From assembly GCA_030770535.1 (NCBI GenBank), contig JASVEC010000005.1:124001-188000 (forward strand): a DNA stretch of 64,000 bases, in the 5' to 3' direction. This DNA comes from Batkoa obscura (Eukaryota > Entomophthoromycota > Entomophthoromycetes > Entomophthorales > Batkoaceae). Under the pieces are notes generated by a model. The model saw only the letters and a program-made list of their open reading frames with translations, was not told the DNA's origin and searched no databases. A program made the position numbers and the translations under genes. Of the stretch, positions 45,961 through 57,424 are shown one piece after another. How positions within the stretch are numbered: the first letter of the stretch is position 1; the number at the start of each line of letters is the position of its first letter.

Positions 45961-47659
45961 TTAAAATTTGCTAAAATAGTTTTTGTTTATATTTACACTA
46001 AGGATGTGAGCATCATTTCAAAATGAGTTCACCAACTAGTAATATTAGTCAACTTAGAGATACCTTTAACTAACCAACTCGTATAAAGCAGAGGTAGCAG
46101 TCAATCTTTGATTTATAAACGTCGAGCTATCACAATAAAGAAAACAGAAATAGGCAAATAGCTAAATAAAATTTAATTTCTATCAACTTTTAAAAGTTGA
46201 TTTTCCTTAAGCGACTTTTGTATTTTAATACACTTTGAATAAAACAACTTTTTATTGTTGGTAATATTATAATAATGCTAATTAAAAGTTAAACAATATA
46301 CTATTTATTTCTTTAATTTGTGATAACTTAATATATGTTTTTTAATAATATATATTAGTATAAATTGTTGAATTAAAAGAATAATTTTAAAACAAAAATG
46401 TTACACTTACAACATCAATCAAACAAAAAGGAATGATTATAAGAATTATATTTGATCAGAAATACAAATGTATCTTTGAAGTTTTCTAAAAAAATTGTTT
46501 TCTACTAAATAACTAGATATTAAATAAAAAACTGTATATACGTGAATGCCTCTTTTTCAATTTTTTTGTTCACATTTCAGTGTAATTAAAATTTAACTAT
46601 TCATCCCTTGAAAAAAAGAATACTCCAATTTCTAAGATTTTCTAATAAATTAGGTCCTTACATAAATAATCTTTTAGATCAAATTTAGAATTTTTTGATA
46701 ATTATTATCTCAGTACTAGGATTAAGCTACTTTTAAAACTAGAAACGTTGACTAGAAAGCAATAATATTAAGAACCATCTACAGTAGTATCGACAAATTC
46801 GGATATCAAATAACCATTTATTAATTCTCTCTCCAACGCCTCAATTATTTCGACTTTCAAAAATCCTGCTATCAAAATAGTTTTATTTAATTATTAAAAT
46901 AGTAATACTTCTTGACTATATGATCTTATTCCTGTTTAAAACTAAAGTCTTAATTCGGTTGTGTAAGATGCACAATCAATCATTTTGTTCACTAATGGTG
47001 CATGATATATGGTATTATAAAACAATGAAAAGATATTAAATTTGTTTTAAATAATTTAAATAACTGTTTTATTTAAATGCTTAAGTATAAATGTATATCA
47101 ATACTTATTACTTTATAAGTCGCCATCTATGAAAATATTACAAAAGATACACCACTCTTTTAATATTGTAAAATGAGGCATAATTAAGTAGTATCATTCA
47201 TCTTTTAGATATGCTGCTTTTTTTTCTATTTTGACGAGATCACAATTCTCTATAATCAACTCGTGAGATAAATCATGCGGGTATTAATTTTTTTTATGAA
47301 GAATTTAAAGAATTGATGATGATACCTATTAACTTTAATTGTCATGAAATAGAATCCAAAATTAGAGTATAAAGTTTTAAAAAAGTTGCAACATAATGCC
47401 AATAAGTTTAGTATAGGGCTTATACTATTAAAAAGATCTATTTAGCAATAGATTCTAACCTTACGCCTCTTTTGATCATTCATTACTATCATTAACCTAT
47501 ATCATTTGAACAATAAATAAAACAAAATAATTCCTTGAATACTTTTAGTCAGCTAAATAAGCAAATGATTATCAGATGTTAATTGACTACTAATTAGTAT
47601 CTTTACTTAATAAGCGTAAATGATTATTTAGTTACCAGTATTAAAATAAAAAAAATAAG
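45961..47659. other. Intergenic, possible further coding relic
   Basis: About 1.7 kb without a gene. On the minus strand around 46775-46870 a short protein-like segment appears (FLKVEIIEALERELINGY), which may be debris of the same or another decayed gene. The region up to 47659 is otherwise plain AT-rich DNA. Confidence 0.35.
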
Positions 47660-47668
47660 TATAAATAG
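47660..47668 (+). promoter_or_regulatory. TATA box of carboxypeptidase gene
   Basis: TATAAATAG about 40 bp upstream of the start codon, in a position typical for a strongly regulated, TATA-driven fungal promoter. Confidence 0.5.
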
Positions 47669-47701
47669 TATGAAATAATACCAAACTTCAATATCAAAAA
47701 A

Positions 47702-48925
47702 ATGAAATTTGATTTATCTTTACTTACTTTACTTGCACTTGCAGCTCCTGCTATTTCCGAAAAAGTTGATTACACTGGTCATAAACTTTATCGTTTTGAT
47801 GTAACCAATGATGCCGAACTTGCCACTGTCAAAGACTTTGTCAAAAACTCCAAAATTGATAATTGGAATGCCTTACGTGTCGGTAAAGTAGATCTTCATT
47901 TTACCCCGGAACAAAGTAAACATATCAAAGAAGCTTTACCATTAAAATACGAAGTGTTAAGTGAAAATATTCAAGAACTTTTTGAACGAGAAAATGCAAC
48001 TTCTCGTGCTGCTGGTTTTGTTGATAGTTATCATTCCATTAATGAAATTAATTCTTGGTTAGATACTATTGCTTCTAGTTCCAGCGGTACTGCTACTGTT
48101 TCCTCTATCGGCACTACTTATGAAGGCCGTCCAATTAAAGCTATTACTTTCCGTAAACCAAATTCTTCGCCAAAAAAGAGTATTGTTTACCATGGTGGTA
48201 TTCATGCTCGTGAATGGATTTCACCAGCTACTTTAGTTACCTTAATTGATAGCTTCTCAAAATACAGTTCCGATGCTGAAATTTCTAGTCTTTTGGATAC
48301 CTTTGAATACACATTTATTCCCGTTGTTAATGTTGATGGTTATGAATATACCAGAAATGGGGATCGATTATGGCGTAAAAATCGTCAACCAAATGCTGGT
48401 AATCAGTGTATTGGTACAGACACCAATCGTAATTGGGGTTATCAATGGCAAGGATCATCGGATGTATGCGGTGAAGCTTATCCAGGACCAAGAGCTTTTT
48501 CAGCACCTGAACCAAAAGCAGTAGCTGATTTTATTACTAGGAAAGGCAACGTAGTTAGTTATATTGATTTCCATTCTTATGGTCAATTATTTATGTCACC
48601 TTATGGCTTTACTTGTAACCAAAATCCAGCGGATTTTGCTGCTCAAGATGCTGCTGCTAAACAAGCTAATGCTGCTTTAAGAGCGGTTAATGGTCGTAGC
48701 TATAAACAAGGTACTATTTGTAAAACTATTTATCAAGCCTATGGCTCTTCTGTTGATTGGGCTTATAGCGTTGCTAAAGTTAAATATCCTTTTGCTATTG
48801 AATTACCCGATACCGGCGCTTATGGTTTTGCCCTTCCTGCTTCTTATATTCCTTCCACTGGTCGAGAAATTTTAGCCGCTGTTAAATCGCTTGGTAAATA
48901 TATCAAGGCTAAAGAAAGTCTTTAA
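47702..48925 (+). CDS. Secreted M14 zinc carboxypeptidase (A-type)
   Basis: Intron-less gene for a 407-residue preproenzyme. Residues 1-19 are a signal peptide (hydrophobic core LLTLLALAAPA). Residues ~23-100 form the activation propeptide, and the mature M14A domain runs from ~105 to the end. Zinc ligands are H168 and E171 (HAREW) and H291 (DFHSYGQ). The general base is E367 (AIELPDTG). Substrate-binding residues are N242-R243 (TDTNRNW), R225 (WRKNR) and Y344. The residue equivalent to position 255 of bovine carboxypeptidase A is V351 (SSVDW), so hydrophobic C-terminal residues should be preferred over basic ones. Four cysteines (236, 256, 305, 340) could form two disulfides. Family members act outside the cell or in vacuoles to trim peptides. 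An N-glycosylation sequon lies at N98-A-T. Confidence 0.96.
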   Translation: MKFDLSLLTLLALAAPAISEKVDYTGHKLYRFDVTNDAELATVKDFVKNSKIDNWNALRVGKVDLHFTPEQSKHIKEALPLKYEVLSENIQELFERENATSRAAGFVDSYHSINEINSWLDTIASSSSGTATVSSIGTTYEGRPIKAITFRKPNSSPKKSIVYHGGIHAREWISPATLVTLIDSFSKYSSDAEISSLLDTFEYTFIPVVNVDGYEYTRNGDRLWRKNRQPNAGNQCIGTDTNRNWGYQWQGSSDVCGEAYPGPRAFSAPEPKAVADFITRKGNVVSYIDFHSYGQLFMSPYGFTCNQNPADFAAQDAAAKQANAALRAVNGRSYKQGTICKTIYQAYGSSVDWAYSVAKVKYPFAIELPDTGAYGFALPASYIPSTGREILAAVKSLGKYIKAKESL

Positions 48926-49005
48926 TTATTGTTTTATTTTGATTAATAAATGGAGTTGTATATAATTTATTGGGTTTCATCAATGTTAATTATTAAAATT
49001 TAAAT

Positions 49006-49110
49006 ATATGAGGATGTATTTTTGTTTAACAATTTTACTAACAAATTTTCCGCTCAAATAGCGCTTAAAAGATGGAAAAAGTGATGAAGCCAAAAAAGGC
49101 ACCCCCGTAT
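49006..49110 (-). mobile_element. MITE family M copy
   Basis: 105 bp, ATATGAGGATGTATTTTTG to GCACCCCCGTAT, with core TTCCGCTCAAATAGCGCTTAA, 80 bp downstream of the carboxypeptidase stop codon. Confidence 0.76.
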
Positions 49111-49650
49111 GTTCACATTTTATAAACCTGACTAAAATAACACTTGTAAATTTATTATAGTTTAGTTCTATTTCAATAGATATTATAGAAATAAAATTTT
49201 GATATCATTTTATTTAATATATTGGTTGATGTTAGTTTTCATCTCCCTTATAGTAAAAATACTATATGAATAGTTGAAAATAAGTTTTAAGTAATTGAGT
49301 TTTAACATCATAGAAATCATACTAAATAAATTAATATATACATTTACTATAACATTGAAACGATAACATAATTTATTACAAAAGTCTAAGACTATAAAAT
49401 ATTCATTTAAATTATTTATAGAATATAAAAATACAAAAGTATGTGATAAATTAAAATTGAAATTAATACATTTTAATTTTTATTACTAATAATTTAGCCA
49501 CTACCTTTTTATTTTTAAACTCACTCTCTTTTTTCCCCTCATTATTTTTCAACCAATAAAAGCTTTACGATTATTATTTAAAATCTCAAACAAGTTTTAT
49601 CGCTTAGTGACTTAATCTAAATTTTGAAATTTTTTTAAGTATTTAAAACA
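49111..49650. other. Intergenic upstream of UBC13
   Basis: About 540 bp, AT-rich. A CCAAT (49552-49556) lies about 100 bp before the UBC13 start codon and may be its promoter element. Confidence 0.4.
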
Positions 49651-50395
49651 ATGAATGCAGGTGGAGCGACCACACGAATTAAGAAAGTAAGCCAACATAG
49701 ACTTTAAAGAAAGGATTTGGTTAATTTTTAATTAGGAAATCCAGCGTTTAAATGCGGATCCAGCACCAGGTATCACGGCTACTCCTCATGAAGATAATAT
49801 TCGTTATTTTGATGTGATTATTGTTGGTCCTAGGCAATCGCCTTTTGAAGGTAAGTGAAAATAGAACCAAATCGCATTATGACCTAAAAAGGGTTTTATT
49901 AAATGATTGATTTACTATAAATAGATGGAGTGTTCAAATTAGAATTATTTTTACCAGAAGGTTACCCAATGGCCCCACCAAAGGTTCGGTTCCTTACTAA
50001 AATTTATCACCCTAATATCGATAAATTAGGTAGGATTTGCTTGGATATATTGAAAGGTAAGTATCCTTTTATAGAATTTTATTATATTTTATTTTAGTTT
50101 TTGATTTTATTGTTTAATTGATGTGAATGTGAATTAAATAATTTAAAAAAAATTAGACCGTTGGTCCCCAGCGTTACAAATACGTACAGTATTATTATCC
50201 ATTCAAGCATTATTATCAGCACCCAATCCAGATGATCCTTTGGCTAATGATGTGGCACAGAAATGGAAAGAGAATGAAAAGGAAGCGATTGAAACAGGTA
50301 ATCTATATTAATGATTCAAAAGATTAATTTTTAATGAGATTTCTTTTTATTAATTAGCTAAAGAATGGACTAAAAAATTTGCTGTTAGTGAATAA
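49651..50395 (+). CDS. UBC13: Ubiquitin-conjugating enzyme Ubc13
   Basis: Five exons (49651-49686, 49736-49850, 49925-50056, 50157-50297, 50358-50395) sum to 462 nt, or 153 residues. The protein follows human UBE2N nearly residue by residue: [64 protein letters not shown], the active-site segment [21 protein letters not shown] (catalytic Cys in RICLDI), and [16 protein letters not shown]. Ubc13 pairs with the Mms2/Uev variant to build Lys63-linked ubiquitin chains in post-replication repair (on PCNA) and in signalling. The Met and the Ser-Pro-Ala-Leu motif needed for E3/Uev contacts are kept. Identification as Ubc13 rather than another E2 is firm. Confidence 0.96.
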
Positions 50396-50972
50396 GATGA
50401 AGAGCTAGTTTTAGGAAGGTTTATTTAAACAGTTTTTTTAATAAATTTGAAGACGTTTTTTTTTAATACTTTGTTTTAATAACTGGCTTTATGGTGTGGC
50501 GTTATGATACAAGAAACTGCATTATTATGATAGTTATTTATTGTATCTGTTAGTGTGAAATGTAACAATTTTATAGTATCGTATATTAGTGATTTTTTTA
50601 ATAAAAGCTAATCATGTTTAAAAAACAAAGATAATAAATGACCAATTAATAGACTAATTTATAAAAATTGATTAAATATAAATTATGAAGTAATCACTAG
50701 TTAAATTATTATTGAAAATAAATTTTGTTTTTAATTCAATATAAAGCAATAGCCTATTCTAATTTGATATTATTCCATAAAACTATACTTTATTTTGAGT
50801 TTATAACAATAATAGCCAACATATTTAAAATTCCACTATCTTGTTGATTTAAGCTACAAAAAACCGTGTTTATTTAAATAATAAAGCCCTAATTTCACTA
50901 TTCCTATGTCCATTATTATCGTCTATCCCCTCCTTCCTTCTTTCCTTCTTTCCTTCTATTCATTATTATCTC
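50396..50972. other. Convergent spacer with polypyrimidine tract
   Basis: About 580 bp between UBC13 and the next minus-strand gene. At 50929-50960 a CCTTCCTTCTTTCCTTCTTT-type polypyrimidine microsatellite is present. Otherwise no feature. Confidence 0.5.
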
Positions 50973-51417
50973 TTAATATTCAATAAAGTCCCCATTCCCC
51001 CTCCTATCAATAATTTTCCTTGATAAATTTTCATAATGAATTTGTTTTAAATAGCCATTAACTTGTAAATAGCTTGGATTATTCATTCGTACTTGGGATA
51101 AATCTTCTTCAATTCCTTGGTCTAAAGAGAGCTGTTCAAAATCAATATCAAGGGAGATGATATCATCTTCTTTTTGGCTCAATTTTCTAAAAGGAGAGAA
51201 AAACTGTTAATTATATTGATTGCGATTCAATTACATCTACTTAATAATAAAAAATTTAATAAACTTACCCCTCAAAATTCCCCGAATAATTGAATTCTCC
51301 AATAATTTTATTCCTTTTAATATTATATCCACTTTGATTATCTTCAAAATTCATTATATCAACTACTAACGGAGCCTCAATAATGGATTCAATATTTCTT
51401 TTTGTTTGAAAAATCAT
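50973..51417 (-). CDS. Small hypothetical protein, two exons
   Basis: Exons 51269-51417 and 50973-51186 (82-nt GT-AG intron) give 363 nt, or 120 residues, starting MIFQTKRNIESIIEAPLVVDI. I do not recognise the family. The middle is acidic (SQKEDDIISLDIDFEQLSLDQGIEEDLS) and the C-terminal third more basic (YLKQIHYENLSRKIIDRRGNG). No signal peptide or membrane segment. Frame continuity across a clean splice site and balanced composition argue that it is real. The acidic short-linear-motif style of the centre suggests an adaptor or complex subunit, which is only a guess. Confidence 0.55.
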
Positions 51418-52612
51418 TAATTTATTTAGAGAAAGAGGCTTTGATAAAATAAATTACTCAAATTGATTGCTGATGTGTTAGGGATCAGTATCAAATCAAG
51501 ATGCTTAAGGGAATACCATATTTGGTTAATGACGAGTTCCTTAAAATGATTGGTGCTTTCGAATTAGGTTTCAAATTAAGCTTAGTTTAACTTTTATAGT
51601 TATAAAAAGTTGAATATAAAATTATAAAAAGAGATCTAACAATAATAAAAGAAACGGGGTATCCTTAGCATTCTATTAGATAAGTCAAATGAAATATATC
51701 CTGAATTGTATGGATTGCATCATCTCTTTATAAAAAGCTCACCAGCTTTTATTTCTTTCTTTAATTATGGAATTAATATTCTGATAATAACATTTATAGC
51801 TTATTCTCTAGTCTAATATATGTTTGACTTTTATATAAAATATTAAACCTTAGCTTATTAGCTGACTATTGCTTAATTTTTTAATGAAAGCTGCTTATAA
51901 AGTAGTTTTAAAAATCTCAGCCCAATGTTAATATTTGATTTTACTCCATATTCTACTAAATTTTTAATTATTTATCAAAAAAATACATTTAAGGATGTTT
52001 TTTTTGGTTTCATTACTTTTATTAAATTTTTTTATTTTTTTAATAACTGGTTCAATTGGCTTAATTTTTGGCTATTTATATTTAAAAAATTAACAATATT
52101 GTTTATAAATAATTTTAAAATAACATTAAAAAGACATAAATTAAATTGTTTTTATTATTATATAAAAATTAAATTTTATAAATATAAAAGCAATAAAATA
52201 TGCTTTATTATTAAAATAATCTTAATGTTTTTTAGCTTATAATAATAAACCTTATTAACAACAATTAATATAAAGATGTATTTTTTTGTTTAAAAATTTT
52301 ACTAAAATTTTTTTTACTTACAATGCTCAAAAAACAAAAAAAAAGATAAAATTAAAAAGAACCTTTTGTATAAACATTTTAGCTTTATTTATATTTTAAC
52401 AAAGTTACTAATAAAACTATTAATATTTTTTAATAACATAATATTTTTATAATATTTAGTCTTTTTTTTGATAGATTAATTAGATTTTTTTATATTTGAA
52501 ATCTTTTTGTATCAATTTTTATTTTTATTTTCCATAACTCAGTTTTCTAGTTTGTTATCATATTTTGTACCAAACTTACATATATAATTATTTTGTTTTA
52601 TTATTATTTCAA
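51418..52612. other. Third repeat-rich gap, left part
   Basis: About 1.2 kb with no gene. Two fragments related to MITE family M ends occur: TTTAAGGATGTTTTTTTTGGTTTCATTACTTTT-like at about 51988-52020 and, facing it, ATAAAGATGTATTTTTTTGTTTAAAAATTTTACT-like at about 52270-52310. Together they could be the ends of one larger, diverged element of some 350 bp. Between them the sequence is extremely AT-rich and an open frame there is not credible. Confidence 0.45.
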
Positions 52613-52719
52613 TATATGTGGATGTATTTTTCTGTTTAGGAATTTTACTAACAATCTTTCCACTCAAATAGCGCCTAAAAAATGAAAAAAATAATGAAAC
52701 CAAAAAAACATCTCTATAT
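52613..52719 (-). mobile_element. MITE family M copy
   Basis: About 107 bp, ATATGTGGATGTATTTTTCTG to ACATCTCTATATA, core TTCCACTCAAATAGCGCCTAA. Moderately diverged. Confidence 0.73.
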
Positions 52720-52847
52720 ATACATTAAATAATAGTTTGTTTAAAATCACAGTTTTAATTTTGCTGCACCAAAACTATAAGGAATTGTAAAGTTTAAAAT
52801 GCTTTGAGATTTTAACTTCATATTTAGTTATTAGATTTAATAAAATT

Positions 52848-52953
52848 ATATTTAAGGATGTTTTTTTTGGTTTCATTATTTCTTCCATTTTTAAGCGCTA
52901 TTTGAGTGGAAAGATTGTTAGTAAAATTCTTAAACAAAAAAATACTTCCCCAT
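52848..52953 (+). mobile_element. MITE family M copy
   Basis: About 106 bp, TATATTTAAGGATGTTTTTTTTGG to ACTTCCCCAT, core CCATTTTTAAGCGCTATTT, inverted relative to the copy at 52613. Confidence 0.73.
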
Positions 52954-53301
52954 TTGAAAGATTTAATTTCTCAATTTGAAAAAAAAAATCAAAATAATAA
53001 TAATGTAATCAAAATAATCAAAATAATATTATTTTAATATTAAGACTTGTACATTATTTTCACTTATGGTTTATACATTTCTATATAAAAAATGTGAACA
53101 TTCTCAAATTAAAATTTTGCCATTTACTTTAAAAAAAACTGTGCATTATGTATAGATGCGAAAAATTTAGTTTTTAATTTACATGAAAATGCGTAAATTT
53201 TTTTCAAGTAAATGACAATACTTCAATTTAAAAATGCGTAAACGATAAATGAAAATAGTGTAATAAACTAATTCTTATCTAAAAATTTTACTATGAATTC
53301 T
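52954..53301. other. Intergenic downstream of ZGRF1-like gene
   Basis: About 350 bp, AT-rich, with two near-identical words ATGCGTAAA around 53190 and 53229. No gene. Confidence 0.35.
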
Positions 53302-55655
53302 TTATTCTTTTCTTAATTTTTTTAATGTATCTAAAAAACTATCACTTGGTGGTGAGGAATCTGAATCCGAGTTGAAATTAAACACTTCACCTTCAATTAT
53401 TATATTATCCATTTTAATACTTTCGTTAGTCTCACTATCTTCCATCTCCAGTCCATCGTTATCTAACTCGTCATTTAAATTTAATCTTGAAACTTCTCTT
53501 TTTAAATTCAATGTAATTTCATTATCACTTAATTCAATAACGTTGCTTTGATCATTTAAATCACTATCTTTATCATCTTTAATATTGTCTTCATTATTAC
53601 CATTATTTGGTAAAATACTGTCATCTTCTTGTTGTATTTCTAAATCAGTTGAATTTCTAATACTTGAACTCAATAACCTGTTATTTAAATATTCATTATC
53701 GCTCCCTGATAACTCATTATCATCACCAAAAGTAACTGTATGTAATAAGTTTATAAATTGATCTTGTGATAAAAATCCATTATTCACTCCTAAATAAAAA
53801 CATTATTAATACAACTCTAAATTTAACTATTAAAAAATACTCAAACCTTTACCTTTACAATAATCACAAATAATACTTTTCCATGTTGATAATTTATAAA
53901 GTGAAGTATAATTTCCGATTATAAATAAATGATATTTTGCCCTTGATAAGGCTACATTAATACGATTGGAATTATTTAAAAATTCATTAGAATAACTAGA
54001 TGTACGTACACAAGATAATATTATTATATTTTTTTCAGCTCCTTGAAAAGCATCCACTGTTGATACTTTAATTTTATTTCTTTTGTTCTTTCCATAAATA
54101 GTGGTAAGTTTATATTCAATTTTTTCTACTTGAGATTTATACATACATATAACTCCAATTTCAATAGGTTGGATTTTAATATTAATTAATTTAGTTATTA
54201 ATTCAATAATTAATTCAATTTCTTTTTCATTATGATAAGAGCGACTTATTTTACTTATACTTTCCTATTAAAATTAATTATTATTACTAAATAAATAATA
54301 TTATTATATTATAATTATAAACTTACTCTTCCAGTTTCAATATTAATAAAACAAAGAGTAGGCAAATTAATTAATAAAGGTTTTCTATCCTTTTCATTAA
54401 TTCCATTAATTAATTTTTTATTATAAAATAAATTATTTGATAATTGAGCAATTATTGGATGACATCTATATTGAGATTTTAACATAACTGGTGTTAAATG
54501 ATTTTTAATTAATCGATCAAATAAAGTTAATTTTAACTTATTTTTTAATAACGAATTATTATTAATATTAGTTAATGTTGGTGGTAATTGTAATGGATCT
54601 CCAACTAATAATAATTTTTTAGGTTGAAATTTCAATATTGGTAATAAAGATAAACCTTCAGTTAATTGAGATACTTCATCCATAAATAATATATCGAATA
54701 ATTGATTTTCTAAACATGGAAAGTTACTAGCTAAACAAGTTACGGCTATTACATTAGTTGATGTTACTATTTTTTCAATTTTTAATGAATCATTCATATT
54801 TTGAAATTTTGTTATTGTTTTATTTATTAATTTATAATCTTCATTTGATAAATTATCATCATTTAATAAACTTTTTAATTCTTTAATATCTTCTTCTAAT
54901 TTTTTCTTAGATTGTATACAATAAGGTAATATTGTTCTATTAATTCTTTTTAAACTGCCAACTCTAATAAATTCTTCATAATTTAATTTTAATAAATTTA
55001 ATAATATATTATCTACTGCAGTATTCGTCATACAACTTATTAGTATCCGAGGTTTTTTAATTTTATAATTTAATTCGCTAATTTTATTTGTAAATAAAAT
55101 ACATATTCCTAATAAATAACTTTTTCCTGAACCAAATACTCCATGTATTAATAAACATGGTTTTATATTATAAACTAATTGATCTTTATATGACTTTAAG
55201 GCTGTGAATTGATCTTCATTTAATTGATATTCAATTAAATATTCATTTAATATTTTATTTATTAAACTATTAAATTCTTCTTTTTCTTTTTCTTCCAATA
55301 AAGAATAATAATCCCATAAATTTATACTTTCTTTAGCTTCTTCTATTATATTTTCTTCAATTGATTTATATTGTTGTGATGGGTTAATTAAATAATTTAA
55401 CAATGAGTTACTTCCGTCATTTTGTAATAAAGAATCTAAAATATAAATACAATTATTAGTTAATTGATATTAATATTAATATTATATCATTTAAAATAAC
55501 ACTAGTAAAATAATAATAAAGATATTACCAATAATAGAAGCTTCTGATGCAATATTGATGCTTTTAATAATAATTGGTTTACCAATCATAATTTTTCGAA
55601 TTAATCCTCTCGATTTATTAATATCAGATAAAGTTAAAAATCCTAGCTTTAAATA

Positions 55656-55695
<40 letters not shown>

Positions 55696-57424
55696 TATTA
55701 TATAATATAATATAATTTACTTGTATACTATTTCCTGAACAACCATGATAAATACTTCGAAACATTAATGTTTCATTATATAAAAATTTATTGTTTAAAG
55801 ATATTATCCATAGATCATCTAACATATTATTATTTAATAAAATACATTATATTATATTATACTCTCATGATAATAATATTATTACCTTTCATAAAACTAA
55901 ATTATTATAATTAATTATTAATATATAAATTCAGTAAGTGATTACTCTGAAAAACGTTTTTTCTTTTTGAAACTTAATTGAAGATTACAAAATAATTTTC
56001 CATTAGGAATAATTCCAACCTCATTAATTTCATTTTTTAAATCTTCATTATCAAATAAATCGAAATTAGAATCCATAGCTGATATTCTATTAATAATTAA
56101 ATCATTATTACTATTTATTTATTTATTAAATCTTTTATATTATTAAATTACCTAATCTCTTTCTCATCAAATTCTTTATAAAAACTATTAGAATAATTTG
56201 TATTCGAAAGTTCTCTTTCCATACAAGTAATTCTTTTTTGAGCAGCAAATTTAATTGTTGACATTAGATTACACTAATAATAAATTAGTAACCTATTATT
56301 TGATACCTATAATAAATTTTACTTGCAAACTATCTTTAATTAAAGCAATATGATATTTCTTATATTCTTCAAAAGAATCCTAAGTAAAATAAAATTATAT
56401 TATTATAATTATAATATCAACTACACTTACAAATTTCAATGGTATATAATTTAATTTACAATTAAATGAATATTTAACATCCGTTGCAAAAAACAATTCA
56501 TTGACAAAAAAATCCTCATTTTGTTTTTTTTGAATTGAATTTTGATTTCCCTTTCCACTAATAGTATTGCTGTAACTCACTGCATTCGAGTTATTATGCG
56601 TATGATTCAATCCCATACTATTACTTCTATTACTATTTAAATCAGTTCTATAAGATGATATAAATGGTTTTATAGGTTTTGGTTGAAATAGTTCCTAAAT
56701 AAAAGTTAACTTAATTGAAGCTTTATTTTTAAAGAAATTAAAAATTCTTACATCTTCATCTTGCATTTGATTAAAATTCATACTATTATTTCTACTTATA
56801 TCTAAATCAGCTCTATATGGAGAAATAAATGGTTTAATTGGTTTTGGTTTAAATAGTTCCTAAATAAAAGTCATCAATCCACTTCCAATATCAAAAAAAA
56901 CCAAAGAAATCTTTACATCTTCTGATTCTATTTTTTGTACTTTTATTTTCTTACTCATCTTAATTTTATCCTGTTTCAACTCTTCATCTTTTTCATCCAT
57001 TTTATTATCATCCACCTTTTCTTTTTTTATTTCAATATCATCCATTTCTTCTTCAACTTGTACTAAATAACCATTGAATTCTAATTCTGTACCATATTCG
57101 ACATCTTCCGCACGAGTGAATAGACTAAACTAAGTTAAATAATATATTTATTTATGTAATATTACTACTTACCGATCAATTTTATTTTTGTTTTCGTCAA
57201 ATAAAGTAATCTATTATTAAATAACCAAAGTCAATTTTTAAATTAATATAGAAATTTAAAGAAATTTACTTTTTTCCCTAGAATATCAGTGATTATATGA
57301 CCTTTTTAACAAATTGATTAATCTTTAACAAAATCAATAATTCTAATTCCATAACCTTACCTTCTTTCCACTTCTTTGCTTTTTTCAATTTTTGATGTGT
57401 ATATAATGCGTTAAACCGTTTCAT
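53302..57424 (-). CDS. ZGRF1-like protein: ZGRF N-terminal domain plus SF1 helicase
   Basis: A long minus-strand gene of about 17 exons; the start is at 57422-57424. Spliced exons give MKRFNALYTHQKLKKAKKWKEG joined to GKKITLFDENKNKIDR and LFTRAEDVEYGTELEFNGYLVQVEEE, the ZGRF1/Mte1 (DUF2439) domain. A Lys/Glu linker and a duplicated ELF-PKPIKPFIS segment follow, then a DDLWIISLNNKFLYNETLMFRSIYHG-type exon as in ZGRF1 before its helicase. The helicase has Walker A GVFGSGKSYLL, motif II FMDEVSQLTE, motif III LLVGDPLQLPPT, motif V STVDAFQGAEKNIIILS and motif VI NVALSRAKYHLFIIGN, an Upf1/Dna2-like SF1B order. A long acidic tail ends the protein. Human ZGRF1 dissolves recombination D-loops and helps repair crosslinks; yeast Mte1 keeps only the N-terminal domain. 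No CxxC GRF zinc finger was seen. Exon borders in the middle are hand-read. Confidence 0.8.
55886..55896 (-). other. 11-nt microexon of the ZGRF1-like gene
   Basis: TTTTATGAAAG on the minus strand is bounded by an AG acceptor (AATTTAG) and a GTAAT donor. Including it joins FS-D to F-M-K-D and then DLWIIS in one open frame. Without it the frames on either side do not match. Confidence 0.6.
56431..56859 (-). repeat. Tandemly duplicated exon in the ZGRF1-like gene
   Basis: Two neighbouring phase-0 exons (56752-56859, 36 codons; 56431-56694, 88 codons) begin with nearly the same peptide: ELFKPKPIKPFISPYRADL and ELFQPKPIKPFISSYRTDL, each followed by an Asn-Ser-Met block. Intron sequence just before them (CTAAATAAAAGT on the plus strand) is also shared, so exon plus flank was duplicated. 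Confidence 0.85.

Noticed and set aside
50057-50069. GTATCCTTTT at the start of UBC13 intron 3 looks like a U12-type GT-AG donor.
   Set aside because: Using it would add four bases and break the frame; the ordinary GTAAGT four bases upstream gives LDILK-DRWSP exactly as in all Ubc13 proteins.
51925-52242. 105-codon frame rich in Phe, Lys, Asn and Ile.
   Set aside because: It is a product of extreme AT content and overlaps MITE-like fragments; no protein-like pattern.
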